A DNA stretch of 64,000 bases from an uncultured Faecalibacterium sp. (GCA_934513205.1 CAKSWU010000009.1:13440-77439); one strand, 5' to 3'. Numbered from the stretch's first letter, positions 44,691-54,305 are shown. A program made the numbers and translations. The notes: generated by a model not told the origin, from the letters alone.

Positions 44691-46343
44691 TTATTTATTA
44701 TTGATGGCGCTCACCAGTGCCTTGATGCCGGCTACGATGATGTCGGTGTCGGTGCCGGCACCCCATGTGACGGTGCCGTCGCCCCAGACAAGGCCCACAT
44801 AGGAGGCGGCGCGGGAGGTGGAACCCTGGTCCAGACTGTGCTCCGAATAGCTTTCCAGATGGAAGTCCATGCCGGTGGCGCTCTGGATGGCGTTGGCAAC
44901 GGCGTCCAGACGACCGTTGCCCACCGAGGTGACCACCTTGCGCTGACCATTCAGCTCCAGCGTGACGGCGGCGGAGATGCCGCTGCCCTGCGTGAAGTGG
45001 GCTTCCACCACGGACAGGGGCTTTGTCTTGTTGAGGAAGGCATCCTCAAAGATGTGCAGCACCTCGTTTGCGCTCAGCTCCTTGTGGCTGTGGTCGGACA
45101 CGCCCTTGACCTTGTAGCCCAGCGCCTCGCGCATCTTGGGCGGCAGGTCGTAGCCAAAGTTCTGCTCCAGTACAAAACCGATGCCGCCCTTGCCGCTCTG
45201 GCTGTTGATGCGGATGACGTCGGCGTCGTAGGTGCGTCCGATGTCGTGGGGGTCCACCGGGATGTAAGGGCAGGTCCAGCGGTGCTCGCCGCGCTCCTTG
45301 CGGTAATTCATGCCCTTGGCGATGGCGTCCTGATGGCTGCCGGAGAAGGCGGCAAACACCAGCTGTCCGGCGTAGGGGGTGCGCTCGTAGATGTGCATCC
45401 GGGTCACCCGCTCGTAGGTCTCGCAGATGGCGGGCATGTCCGAGAAGTCCAGCTTGGGGTCTACGCCGTGGCTGTACATGTTCATGGCAAGGGTCACGGC
45501 GTCCACATTGCCGGTGCGCTCGCCGTTGCCGAACAGGCAGCACTCCACCCGCTGTGCACCCGCCAGCACTGCCAGCTCGGCGCAGGCAACGCCGGTGCCG
45601 CGGTCGTTGTGGGGGTGGGTGGAGATGATGACGCTGTCGCGGTATTTCAGGTGCTTGTCGCAGTATTCGATCTGGTTGGCGTAGACGTGCGGCATGCTCA
45701 TCTCCACAGTCACCGGCAGGTTGATGATCATGGGGCGCTCCGGAGTGGGCTGCATGATGTCCAGCACGGCGTTGCACACCTCTACGGCGTAGTCCACTTC
45801 GGTGCCGGTGAAGCTCTCGGGGCTGTACTCGAACAGGAAGTTGCCCTCGTACTCCTGACTGAGCTGCTTGACCAGCTTTGCGCCGTCGGTGGCGATCTTC
45901 TTGATCTCCTCCTTGCTCTTGTGGAACACCTGTTCCCGCTGCGCTACCGAGGTGGAGTTATAGAAGTGGATCACTGCCCGGGGCGCGCCCTTGACCGCCT
46001 CAAAGGTCTTGCGGATGATGTGGTCCCGGCACTGGGTCAGCACCTGCACCGTGACATCGGCGGGGATCATGTTCTTTTCGATCAGGGTGCGCAGGAACTC
46101 GTACTCGGTGTCGCTGGCGGCGGGGAAGCCCACCTCGATCTCCTTGAAGCCGATCTGGACCAGCATCTTGAAAAACTCCAGCTTTTCGTCCAGACTCATG
46201 GGCACGATCAGTGCCTGATTGCCGTCCCGCAGGTCCACGCTGCACCATGCGGGAGCTTTTTCGATATGATCTTTTTTGACCCAGCTGTCATAACCGGCGG
46301 GGACCGGGTAGTACCCCGGTGCGTACTTGGTAGCGTCCATCAT
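44691..46343 (-). CDS. leuA: 2-isopropylmalate synthase
   Basis: 550-residue alpha-isopropylmalate synthase, the committed step of leucine synthesis. HMGL-like TIM barrel with CSVDLRDGNQAL at the N-terminus, THPHNDRGTGVACAE and GNGERTGNVD as metal/substrate motifs; C-terminal LeuA dimer domain (about 430-550), the region that binds feedback leucine. AGGAGGT ribosome site. First gene of the operon, behind repeat D and a T-box leader. Confidence 0.95.
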   Translation of the reverse strand: MMDATKYAPGYYPVPAGYDSWVKKDHIEKAPAWCSVDLRDGNQALIVPMSLDEKLEFFKMLVQIGFKEIEVGFPAASDTEYEFLRTLIEKNMIPADVTVQVLTQCRDHIIRKTFEAVKGAPRAVIHFYNSTSVAQREQVFHKSKEEIKKIATDGAKLVKQLSQEYEGNFLFEYSPESFTGTEVDYAVEVCNAVLDIMQPTPERPMIINLPVTVEMSMPHVYANQIEYCDKHLKYRDSVIISTHPHNDRGTGVACAELAVLAGAQRVECCLFGNGERTGNVDAVTLAMNMYSHGVDPKLDFSDMPAICETYERVTRMHIYERTPYAGQLVFAAFSGSHQDAIAKGMNYRKERGEHRWTCPYIPVDPHDIGRTYDADVIRINSQSGKGGIGFVLEQNFGYDLPPKMREALGYKVKGVSDHSHKELSANEVLHIFEDAFLNKTKPLSVVEAHFTQGSGISAAVTLELNGQRKVVTSVGNGRLDAVANAIQSATGMDFHLESYSEHSLDQGSTSRAASYVGLVWGDGTVTWGAGTDTDIIVAGIKALVSAINNK

Positions 46344-46367
46344 CCTGTTGACCTCCTGAATAACATA

Positions 46368-46499
46368 AAGCCTTCACCCTTTAGGGGAAGGTGGCGCGTA
46401 GCGCCCGGATGAGAGGTGATCTCCCGCAGGCAGCTGCTTGCCTGCACCCTCATCAGTCACCTGTGGTGACAGCTTCCTCCGACCGGGGAAAAGCCTTTT
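46368..46499. repeat. Palindromic intergenic repeat of a second family (copy D)
   Basis: Different from A-C: hairpin CCTTCACCC...GGGGAAGG, a central GCAGGCAGCTGCTTGCCTGC palindrome inside ATGAG.../...CTCAT arms, and a GTCACCTGTGGTGAC palindrome. It lies between the T-box terminator and leuA, within the mRNA leader. Confidence 0.7.
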
Positions 46500-46520
46500 G
46501 CCCTACTGCAGCCCGTTGTA

Positions 46521-46831
46521 CGAAAAAAGGCTCCCGTCTTTCAAGGCGAAAACCTTGAGAGACGAGAACCTGCAAAAATCATCACAGGGCACCCGCGGTA
46601 CCACTCTCTTTGCTGCGCGGAAAAGCGCAGCCGCTTTGCACGATCGGCCTTGGGGGCGAATCGCTGCCCTTGTAACGGTGGGCGTCCGTCAGAGCCTACT
46701 GTCCGCTTCAGCTCTGCCGCTCAGGGGCCAGTATCCGAAGCCCTCTGCACCCGCCTTGCACCACCCGGCGGCTCTCTGCACACAGAAGAAGATCGGTTTT
46801 TCCCCATCCTCGCATTTCACTTTTGGAAAGT
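46521..46831 (-). promoter_or_regulatory. T-box leader of the leucine operon
   Basis: On the minus strand the leader shows a Stem I with CAGAGAGCCGCCGGGTGGTG, the AGTAGG element after the specifier region, the T-box antiterminator core AGTGGTACCGCGGGTGCC (46588-46608) and a terminator (46521-46567) with stem and T run. Uncharged tRNA should stabilise the antiterminator and allow leuACDB expression. The triplet at the expected specifier place reads CGG or GGA, not a leucine codon; see findings. Confidence 0.88.
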
Positions 46832-46837
46832 GAAATC

Positions 46838-46866
46838 AGTTTAGCACGATTCCGGGGCACTGTCAA
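46838..46866 (-). promoter_or_regulatory. Promoter of the T-box/leucine operon
   Basis: Minus strand TTGACA (46861-46866) and TAAACT (46838-46843), 17-bp spacing. It lies 64 bp after the ftsH stop, and no terminator separates the two units. Confidence 0.85.
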
Positions 46867-46929
46867 GAAGTTTTGCTCAGGATAAAGATGAAACAAATTC
46901 ACAAGAGAAACGCCAGAAATTTCCAAAAT

Positions 46930-48795
46930 TTAAGACTGCGGCTCTGCTGCGGGTGCAACGGCTTCGGCAGCGCAGGGACGGTCCAAAATCTCCATGAACT
47001 CCTCGCCGGTGATGGTCTCCTTCTGGTACAGATACTGCGCCAGCTCGTCCAGTTTTTCCCGGTTTTCGGTCAGGATGCGGATGGCCTTTTCGTGCTGGGC
47101 CCGGACCAGCTCCACCACCTTCCGGTCGATCTCGCACTGGGTCTGTGCGCTGCACGCCAGCGAGGTATCGCCGCCCAGATACTGGTTGGAGACGGTCTCC
47201 AGCGCCACCATGTCAAACTCCTCGCTCATGCCGTAGCGGGTCAGCATGGCGCGGGCCAGCTTTGTGGCCTGCTCAATGTCGTTGGACGCACCAGTGGTGA
47301 TGGAGTGGAAGGCCACTTCCTCGGCGGCTCTGCCGCCGGTCAGGGTGGCGATCTTGTTTTCCAGCTCGGTCTTGTCCATCAGGTAGTGGTTGCCCTCGTC
47401 CACCTGCATGGTGTAGCCCAGCGCGCCGGAGGTGCGGGGGATGATGGTGATCTTCTGCACCGGGGCCGAGTGGGTCTGCTTTGCCGCCACAAGGGCGTGG
47501 CCGATCTCGTGGTAGGCCACGATGCACTTTTCCTTATCGGTCAGGATGGAGTTTTTCTTCTGGTAGCCGGCAATGACCACCTCGATGCTCTCCTCCAGGT
47601 CGGACTGGGTCACGCTCTTGCGGCCCGCCCGCACCGCGCGCAGGGCAGCTTCGTTGACGATGTTGGCAAGCTCTGCACCGGAGGCACCGGACGCCATGCG
47701 CGCCACCGTGTTGAAGTCCACCCCCGGGGCAATCTTGACCTTTTTGGCGTGCACCTTCAAAATCTCCTCGCGGCCCTTCAGGTCCGGCAGCTCCACCGGC
47801 ACCCGGCGGTCGAACCGCCCGGGACGGGTCAGGGCGGGGTCCAGCGAATCCGGGCGGTTGGTGGCAGCCAGAATGATGACGCCGGTGTTGCCCTCAAAGC
47901 CGTCCATCTCGGTCAGCAGCTGGTTCAAAGTCTGCTCGCGCTCGTCGTTGCCGCCCAGTTGACCGCTGTTGCGCTTCTGACCAATGGCGTCGATCTCGTC
48001 AATGAACACGATGCAGGGGGCTTTTTCTTTGGCCTGCTTGAACAGGTCGCGCACCTTGGACGCGCCCATGCCCACGAACATCTCCACGAACTCAGAACCG
48101 GAAATGGAGAAGAAGGGTACGTTGGACTCGCCTGCCACAGCCTTTGCCAGCATGGTCTTGCCGGTGCCCGGAGGGCCCACCAGCAAAATGCCCTTGGGCA
48201 TGGAGGCACCGATCTCTTCATATTGCTTGGGGTCGTGCAGGTAGTTGACGATCTCCTGCAGATTCTCCTTGGCTTCGTCCTCGCCCGCCACGTCCGCAAA
48301 GCGGATGCCGTGGGTGGACTGCACATACACCTTGGCGTTGGATTTGCCCACGCCGCCGAACATCATGGAGCCGGGGCCGCCGCCTGCCTTTTCCATCAGC
48401 TTTTTGTTCATCTGATTGCCGATGAAGCTGAACAGAAGAATGGGCAGCACGAACCACAGCAGAAAGCTGAACACCGGCGAACCCTGCTCCACGATCTCGC
48501 TGGAAAAGCTGGCACCGGCATCGTACAGCCGCTGGGTCAGACCGGGGTCGTTCATCAGACCGGTCTTGTAGATCTGCTGGTCGGCTTTGTCGGTAAAGAT
48601 GATCTGGTTGGACTCGATGTCCACCCGGCCGATGTCCTTTTTCTCGGTCATGCTCATAAAGGTGCCGTAGTCCACCTCTTTGATCTGACGCTCGGTGAGC
48701 CATGGCACCAGCACAAAGTTCAGCACCAGCAGCACCACAAGCACAAAGGCGTAGTAGATCGCCAGCGGCTTGCGGGAAGGCTTGACTTCTTTCAT
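46930..48795 (-). CDS. ftsH: ATP-dependent zinc metalloprotease FtsH
   Basis: 621-residue membrane AAA+ protease. Two N-terminal transmembrane helices (about 10-32 and 107-127) flank a small external domain; AAA motor with Walker A GPPGTGKT at 207-214, Walker B IVFIDEIDA; zinc protease motif HEIGH at 429-433. AGGAGGG ribosome site before the ATG. Degrades damaged membrane and regulatory proteins. A -10 hexamer TATACT (48877-48882) lies upstream with a weak -35. Confidence 0.96.
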   Translation of the reverse strand: MKEVKPSRKPLAIYYAFVLVVLLVLNFVLVPWLTERQIKEVDYGTFMSMTEKKDIGRVDIESNQIIFTDKADQQIYKTGLMNDPGLTQRLYDAGASFSSEIVEQGSPVFSFLLWFVLPILLFSFIGNQMNKKLMEKAGGGPGSMMFGGVGKSNAKVYVQSTHGIRFADVAGEDEAKENLQEIVNYLHDPKQYEEIGASMPKGILLVGPPGTGKTMLAKAVAGESNVPFFSISGSEFVEMFVGMGASKVRDLFKQAKEKAPCIVFIDEIDAIGQKRNSGQLGGNDEREQTLNQLLTEMDGFEGNTGVIILAATNRPDSLDPALTRPGRFDRRVPVELPDLKGREEILKVHAKKVKIAPGVDFNTVARMASGASGAELANIVNEAALRAVRAGRKSVTQSDLEESIEVVIAGYQKKNSILTDKEKCIVAYHEIGHALVAAKQTHSAPVQKITIIPRTSGALGYTMQVDEGNHYLMDKTELENKIATLTGGRAAEEVAFHSITTGASNDIEQATKLARAMLTRYGMSEEFDMVALETVSNQYLGGDTSLACSAQTQCEIDRKVVELVRAQHEKAIRILTENREKLDELAQYLYQKETITGEEFMEILDRPCAAEAVAPAAEPQS

Positions 48796-49071
48796 GGGGA
48801 GATCCCTCCTGTTCTTATCAATAAAAGAGCCTAAAAGAGCCGGGCCGCCTGCGGCAAAGCCCGGAAGGTCGTGTTCAGTATAACACTTCGGGGCAGGGCG
48901 TGCCACGGTTTCGCAAAAACTTAAAAGTTTTTTTCCACCCCTGCAATATTCTGCGCCGCCGGTCCGTTTACAGGACAGAACGGCGGGACCGACACCCCCG
49001 CCGCAGTACCCATATCTGCAAAAACAAAGACATCCGCGGCGCTTGCCGCCGCAGCAATGGAGGTTATTCTT

Positions 49072-49683
49072 ATGAAGATCCAGAATCGTTTTGTCCGTAC
49101 CGTCACCGGCACCGTTGTGGTGCTGGGAGCCGCCGCCATGCTCAGTGTGGGCGCTTTTGCCGCCGAGACAGCCGACCTTGCCGACCCCGTGGCAGCAGGC
49201 TATCTGCCCCCGCAGGAGCAGATGGTGCAGGGGGACATCGCCCTGCACAGCGCCGATGTGGCGATCGGCGAAAAGGACCCCGCCTATGCCGGCTACGGCG
49301 CACCGGAGGGGGATGCCATTCAGGGCAACATCATGCTGATCTCCGGCGATGAGCTGGAGGCTGCCGAGGCGCACTACACCGTCCGGGGCCTGTTTGGCAA
49401 GCAGCCGCTGTACACCGCCCGCCAGAAGGACGGCGTGCTGACGCTGGACGTGCCCGCCGGCTACGCTACCTTCCGCACCACCGTGGCGGATATGCAGACC
49501 CTGCTGAACAAGGGCGTGAGCACGCTGGTGTTCCAGACCGAGAAGGGCACCACCACCCTGAACCTGTCTCTGCTGGTGGAGGGTCAGAAGGGCACCGACC
49601 GCGTGGTGCTGCGCCGCATGGGCAGCACCACCACCCTGAGCGTGGGCCTGCGCTGCCGCCGCGATCTGCTGATCGGCCGCTGA
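49072..49683 (+). CDS. Secreted protein of unknown function
   Basis: 203 residues with a Sec signal peptide (about 1-30, cleavage after GAFA). The mature part begins with an Asp/Ala/Pro-rich region and ends in a beta-rich region with TTVADMQTLLNKGVSTLVFQT. No known domain or catalytic motif is seen. GGAGG site before the second ATG, which fits the signal peptide better than the upstream one. Single-gene unit, divergent from ftsH. Confidence 0.75.
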   Translation: MKIQNRFVRTVTGTVVVLGAAAMLSVGAFAAETADLADPVAAGYLPPQEQMVQGDIALHSADVAIGEKDPAYAGYGAPEGDAIQGNIMLISGDELEAAEAHYTVRGLFGKQPLYTARQKDGVLTLDVPAGYATFRTTVADMQTLLNKGVSTLVFQTEKGTTTLNLSLLVEGQKGTDRVVLRRMGSTTTLSVGLRCRRDLLIGR

Positions 49684-49707
49684 GCGCTGGACCGGAGCTG
49701 CCTCCTG

Positions 49708-49745
49708 AGGCTGCTGCACCAAGAAGGTGCGGCAGCCTTTTTTTG
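49708..49745 (+). terminator. Terminator of the secreted-protein gene
   Basis: 13-bp stem AGGCTGCTGCACC / GGTGCGGCAGCCT with a 5-nt loop and seven T residues. Confidence 0.93.
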
Positions 49746-49785
49746 CTTTTATCTGTTAAGTTTTTGAAAATTTGCGCAGATGTCT

Positions 49786-49814
49786 TTGCAAAGTCTGACG
49801 GGAGATGTTATAGT
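49786..49814 (+). promoter_or_regulatory. Promoter of the ABC export operon
   Basis: TTGCAA (49786-49791) and TATAGT (49809-49814), 17-bp spacing, 44 nt before the start codon. Confidence 0.75.
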
Positions 49815-49857
49815 TAAATTGAAACATTATGCATTCCCGACAGAAAGGAAAAACGCC

Positions 49858-50562
49858 ATGGAACATTTTGTGGAGTTTGAGGATGTCTGCAAATATTACC
49901 AGACCGGCAGCGTGAAGATCGCCGCCGCCGACCACATGAGCTTTTATGTGGACAAGGGGGAGTTCTGCATCATCGTGGGTCCCTCCGGCGCGGGCAAGAC
50001 CACCCTGCTGAACATTCTGGGCGGCATGGACAGCTGCGATGAGGGCAGCGTCTGGCTGGACGGGCGGAACGTGGCATGCTTTACCCCCAAGGAGCTGACC
50101 ACCTACCGCCGCTACGACGTGGGGTTCGTGTTCCAGTTCTACAATCTGGTGCAGAACCTGACCGCGCTGGAAAATGTGGAGCTTGCCAGCGAGATCTGCC
50201 GTGACCCGCTGGACCCCGCCGAGACGCTGCGCAGCGTGGGGCTGGGCGAGCGGCTGAACAACTTCCCCGCGCAGCTGTCCGGCGGCGAGCAGCAGCGCGT
50301 GTCCATCGCCCGCGCGCTGGCAAAGAACCCCAAGCTGCTGCTGTGTGACGAGCCTACCGGTGCGCTGGACTACAAGACCGGCAAGCAGGTGCTGGCCCTG
50401 CTGCAGGACACCTGCCGCCGCACCGGGCGCACCGTCATCGTCATTACCCACAACACCGCCCTGACCGGCATGGCAGACCGCATCATTCAGGTGCGCAGCG
50501 GTCAGATCGTGTCCAATCAGGTGAACGAGCACCCGGTTCCGGTGCAGGAGATCGAGTGGTGA
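49858..50562 (+). CDS. ABC transporter ATP-binding protein (LolD/MacB type)
   Basis: 234-residue ATPase: Walker A GPSGAGKT near residue 43, Q-loop in FVFQFYNLV, signature LSGGEQQRV, Walker B LLLCDEPTGALD. The ATG with AAAGGAAA upstream is chosen over a longer frame that would include the promoter. It is followed after 4 nt by an FtsX-type permease, so it powers that protein. Confidence 0.94.
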   Translation: MEHFVEFEDVCKYYQTGSVKIAAADHMSFYVDKGEFCIIVGPSGAGKTTLLNILGGMDSCDEGSVWLDGRNVACFTPKELTTYRRYDVGFVFQFYNLVQNLTALENVELASEICRDPLDPAETLRSVGLGERLNNFPAQLSGGEQQRVSIARALAKNPKLLLCDEPTGALDYKTGKQVLALLQDTCRRTGRTVIVITHNTALTGMADRIIQVRSGQIVSNQVNEHPVPVQEIEW

Positions 50563-50566
50563 TATC

Positions 50567-53500
50567 ATGCTGAAGAGTTATCGCAAAAACATCCTGCGGG
50601 AAATGAAGGGCAACCTGAGCCGCATGGTCTCGCTGTTCGGCATCGCGGCGCTGGGCGTGATGATGCTGACCGGCCTGATGTGCATTGCGCCCGACATGCG
50701 CAGCGCCGGGCAGGAATACTATGTGCAGCAGAACGTGTTTGACCTGCGGGTGCTGTCCACGCTGGGCCTGACGGAACAGGACATCGCCGCCATTGCAGCG
50801 GTGGACGGGGTGGAAGCCGTGCAGCCCGTGAAGTATCAGGACGTGGAAGCCCACTGGCAGGGCCGCGAGGACACCATCGTGGTGCGGCTGCAGCAGCTGC
50901 CCGCCGACCCGCAGGCGGATACCCCGGAAAACATGGACCGCCTTGTGCTGCGCAGCGGACGGATGCCGCAGGCGGACGATGAGTGCGTGGTGCATGTCAT
51001 GGGCTACGAGGACCCGGTGGAGCCGGGTACCGTGCTGACCCTGCCGGAGGACACCGAAAACGTCCGCAAAAAGCAGTACACCGTGGTGGGCACCGTGCAG
51101 GACCCCCAGCACATCTCCACCGACCGGGAGAGCAGCACGGCGGGCAATGGACAGCTGAACGCCATCGTGTTCCTGCCCGAGGGCAGCCTGACCACGGATT
51201 ATTACACGGCGTGTTATATCAAGGCGAAAAATGCCGGTCTGTACGACAATTACTCCGAGGAATATCAGGCGGCAGTGGATGCCGTGGCAGAAAATATCAA
51301 GGCCATCCAGTCCCAGCGGTGCGACATCCGGCGGGCAGAACTGATCGAGGATGCCAACGCAAAGCTGACCGATGCCCGGGCGGAGTACGACAGCCAGAAG
51401 GCGCAGGCCGAGCAGAAGTTCGCCGAAGCGGAACAGCAGCTGGCAGACGCGCAGGCGCAGCTGGACAGCGCCAAAGCCCGGCTGGACGCGGGCGAAGCGG
51501 AGCTTGCTGCCAACAAAAAGGCCCTGCCCGATACCATGCAGAGCGGCGCCGACACGCTGGTGACCAGCGAGGCGCAGGTGCTGGAATTTGAGGAGCAGCT
51601 GCAGCAGATGGAGCTGCTGGTGAACCTGAAAAAGGTGGCAGACCCCCTTCTGGGCTACGCCGAGACCGCCCTGAACAACGCCCGCAAAGCACTGGACGAG
51701 GCCGAGCCGGAGGACGAGGAATACACAGAGCTGCGGGACGCCCTGCAGAAGGCGCAGGACGGCTACGACAACATCAACGGACAGCTGCAGGGCTATCAGG
51801 CACAGCTGGACGCTGGCAAACAGCAGATGTATCAGCAGGGGCTGATCTCTTCTCCCGCGCTGGACAACGACCGGCTCATCACAGAGGCGAAGGCGGCGCT
51901 GCGCAAGATGAAGCTGCAGCTTCTGCAGGGACAACTGCAGCTGACCACTGGCACCGCCACCGCCTATACCCAGTTTGACGCCGCCCGGCAGCAGCTGGAT
52001 GCGGGCTGGCAGGAATACAACGACGGCGTGCAGCAGCTGGCGGACTCCCGCGCGGAGTACCAGAGCCAGAAAGCCGATGCCGAGGAAAAACTGGCACAGG
52101 GCCTTGCCCAGCTGAACGATGCCGAGGAGCAGGTCAGCCAGATCAAAAACGGCGAGTGGTATGTGCTGGACCGGGGGTCCACCCTCAGCTTTGTCACCTT
52201 TGAGCAGTACGCCGACCGCATGGACGCCATCGCCCGGGTGTTCCCGGTGTTCTTCTTCCTGGTGGCGGCGCTGGTGGCCACCACCACCATGACCCGCATG
52301 GTGGACGAGAACCGCCTGCAGATGGGCACCCTGAAGGCACTGGGCTACACCAAAGCCGCCATCGCGGGCAAGTACCTGTTCTATGCCCTCAGCGCCACGG
52401 TGCTGGGCAGCATCGTGGGCATGGTCATCGGCTTTGTGGTGTTCCCCTTCATCATCTGGCATGCCTACCAGCTGATCTTTGACCTGCCCACCTTCACCCT
52501 GCGCTTCTACCCGGGCATGGCGGCAGCCAGCGTGGCGCTCAGCGCTGCGGTCATCGGCCTTGCCACATGGAGCGCCTGCCGCTCCAGCCTGAAGGAGCGC
52601 ACCGCCGCGCTGCTGCTGCCCCGGGCACCGGTGGCGGGCAAGCGCATCTTTCTGGAGTACATCACTCCGCTGTGGAAGCACATGAGCTTTTCGCAAAAGA
52701 CCACCGCCCGCAACCTGTTCCGCTACAAAAAGCGCTTCTTTATGACGGTGCTGGGCGTGGCGGGCTGCACGGCGCTGCTGCTCATCGGCTTTGGCCTGCA
52801 GGACTCGCTGCTGCCCATCGTGGACAAGCAGACCTCGCAGCTGACCCACAACGACATGACGGTTTCCTTCCGCGACGAAAAGGCCCTGACCAACGAGGGC
52901 GGGCTTGCCGATGCACTGAAGCAGGCGGGGACGGTGGACAGCTGGGGCGTGTTCTACGTCAAGTCCACCACCCTGTACAACGAGGCCGGAGACAGCGCCG
53001 AGATCAGCGTGGTGGGCGCGCAGAAGGACGCCGACATGACCAGCTGCTTCACCTTCCGCACCCGGAAGGGCCACGAGGAGATCCCTTTTGACGACAGCAG
53101 CGTCATCCTGACGGAAAAGACCGCCCTGAATCTGGGCGTGAAGGTGGGGGACACCCTGTATGTGGAAAGCACCGATGGGCGGCGGGTGCCGGTGACCCTG
53201 ACCGGCATCACCGAGAACTATATGTTCACCCGGCTGTATCTGTCCAACGCCCAGCTGAAGAGCTATCTGGACAGCGAGCCGGTGTGGAACACCGTCTACG
53301 GTCTGACCCACTGCAAAAACGATACCGAGTATAACGCCCTGCGGGCAAGGCTGCTGGAGTGCAGCTATGTCAGCGGCGTCAGCTTTACCGAGGACACCAA
53401 CTCGATGTTCGACAACCTCATCGTCAGCCTGAACTCGGTGGTGGTGCTGATCATCGTCTGCGCGGCGGCGCTGGCAGCCGTGGTGCTGTACAACCTCATC

Positions 53501-53830
53501 AGCGTCAACCTTGCCGAGCGCAAAAAGGAGCTTGCTACCATCAAGGTGCTGGGCTTCTACGACAAGGAGGTCTACCGCTACATCTTCCGCGAGATCGAGC
53601 TGCTGGCCCTCATCGGCTCCGGCGTGGGGCTGCTGCTGGGCATCCCGCTGCACCGGTTCATCATCCTGACGGTGGAGATGGACCAGCTGATGTTCATCCG
53701 CACCATCGCCCCCCACAGCTACCTGCTGTCGGTGGCGCTGACCATGCTGTTCACCTTTGTGGTCTGCCTTGGCATGCGCCGCCATGTCAAGCGCATCAGC
53801 ATGGTGGAAAGCATGAAGGCACCGGAATAA
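50567..53830 (+). CDS. FtsX-like ABC permease with large extracytoplasmic coiled coil
   Basis: 1087-residue permease with two FtsX domains. A transmembrane helix at about 20-40, a periplasm-side domain with MacB-like region (to about 230), a long Ala/Gln/Glu-rich coiled coil (about 245-520), three helices at about 560-680, then a second helix (about 730), external domain and three C-terminal helices (about 960-1075). Such mechanotransmitting transporters act on lipids, peptides or cell-wall enzymes rather than small solutes. No histidine kinase is adjacent, unlike BceAB systems. Confidence 0.92.
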   Translation: MLKSYRKNILREMKGNLSRMVSLFGIAALGVMMLTGLMCIAPDMRSAGQEYYVQQNVFDLRVLSTLGLTEQDIAAIAAVDGVEAVQPVKYQDVEAHWQGREDTIVVRLQQLPADPQADTPENMDRLVLRSGRMPQADDECVVHVMGYEDPVEPGTVLTLPEDTENVRKKQYTVVGTVQDPQHISTDRESSTAGNGQLNAIVFLPEGSLTTDYYTACYIKAKNAGLYDNYSEEYQAAVDAVAENIKAIQSQRCDIRRAELIEDANAKLTDARAEYDSQKAQAEQKFAEAEQQLADAQAQLDSAKARLDAGEAELAANKKALPDTMQSGADTLVTSEAQVLEFEEQLQQMELLVNLKKVADPLLGYAETALNNARKALDEAEPEDEEYTELRDALQKAQDGYDNINGQLQGYQAQLDAGKQQMYQQGLISSPALDNDRLITEAKAALRKMKLQLLQGQLQLTTGTATAYTQFDAARQQLDAGWQEYNDGVQQLADSRAEYQSQKADAEEKLAQGLAQLNDAEEQVSQIKNGEWYVLDRGSTLSFVTFEQYADRMDAIARVFPVFFFLVAALVATTTMTRMVDENRLQMGTLKALGYTKAAIAGKYLFYALSATVLGSIVGMVIGFVVFPFIIWHAYQLIFDLPTFTLRFYPGMAAASVALSAAVIGLATWSACRSSLKERTAALLLPRAPVAGKRIFLEYITPLWKHMSFSQKTTARNLFRYKKRFFMTVLGVAGCTALLLIGFGLQDSLLPIVDKQTSQLTHNDMTVSFRDEKALTNEGGLADALKQAGTVDSWGVFYVKSTTLYNEAGDSAEISVVGAQKDADMTSCFTFRTRKGHEEIPFDDSSVILTEKTALNLGVKVGDTLYVESTDGRRVPVTLTGITENYMFTRLYLSNAQLKSYLDSEPVWNTVYGLTHCKNDTEYNALRARLLECSYVSGVSFTEDTNSMFDNLIVSLNSVVVLIIVCAAALAAVVLYNLISVNLAERKKELATIKVLGFYDKEVYRYIFREIELLALIGSGVGLLLGIPLHRFIILTVEMDQLMFIRTIAPHSYLLSVALTMLFTFVVCLGMRRHVKRISMVESMKAPE

Positions 53831-53844
53831 ACCAACCAGACAAG

Positions 53845-53884
53845 GGAGCCGCTGCACCGGACCGGGTGCGGCGGCTCCTTTTTT
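53845..53884 (+). terminator. Terminator of the ABC export operon
   Basis: 14-bp stem GGAGCCGCTGCACC / GGTGCGGCGGCTCC and six T residues. Confidence 0.93.
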
Positions 53885-54043
53885 GCTGCGCCTGTCCCGC
53901 GCAAAAGGTGCGTTCCTGCAACTGTTTTTGAGCAGAGAACAGGCAAAAGTCAGGCTTTTCCACGGATTGCACAAGGTTTTATGCTTGGAGTGGAGAAGGC
54001 GTCGTGCATAAAATGCATCTTTGAAATAAATGGAATTAACCTA

Positions 54044-54072
54044 TTGACAAACTGGGTATCGAGGTCTATAAT
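54044..54072 (+). promoter_or_regulatory. Consensus promoter of metY
   Basis: TTGACA (54044-54049), 17 bp, TATAAT (54067-54072): both hexamers perfect. Transcript start near 54079, leaving a leader of about 335 nt. Confidence 0.9.
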
Positions 54073-54173
54073 GCAGACATCCGATCCGCCGGTGTGCAGG
54101 GAAATGGAAACGAGGTTCCCCCGCGGCGGGAGATAGAGGAATGGAAAAGTCTGACGGAAGGGAGGGCACGGAA

Positions 54174-54305
54174 ATGAAGCTGATCTGGAAAGAACTGCTG
54201 CACGCGAATTTTCGCTTTGGGCGAATGTGCGCAGACCGGGCGCGGCTTCTGACCGGCTGCTGCAGGCTGCCCTCTGGCGGGACACGAATGTGTCCCCGGA
54301 TGTGA
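54174..54305 (+). CDS. Small Cys-rich ORF in the metY leader (candidate leader peptide)
   Basis: 43 codons with a GGAGGG ribosome site 7 nt before the ATG. The peptide has four Cys (19, 29, 30, 40, including two adjacent) and four Met. It lies between the promoter and a terminator that precedes metY, the layout of amino-acid attenuation. The last codons overlap a GGGACAC/GTGTCCC hairpin. An in-frame ATG at 54141 is also possible but touches its ribosome site. Function is inferred from position and composition only. Confidence 0.5.
   Translation: MKLIWKELLHANFRFGRMCADRARLLTGCCRLPSGGTRMCPRM

Noticed and set aside
50483..53974. 1163-codon antisense frame over the FtsX-type permease
   Set aside because: Shadow of the coiled-coil coding sequence; the plus-strand gene has clear ABC features.
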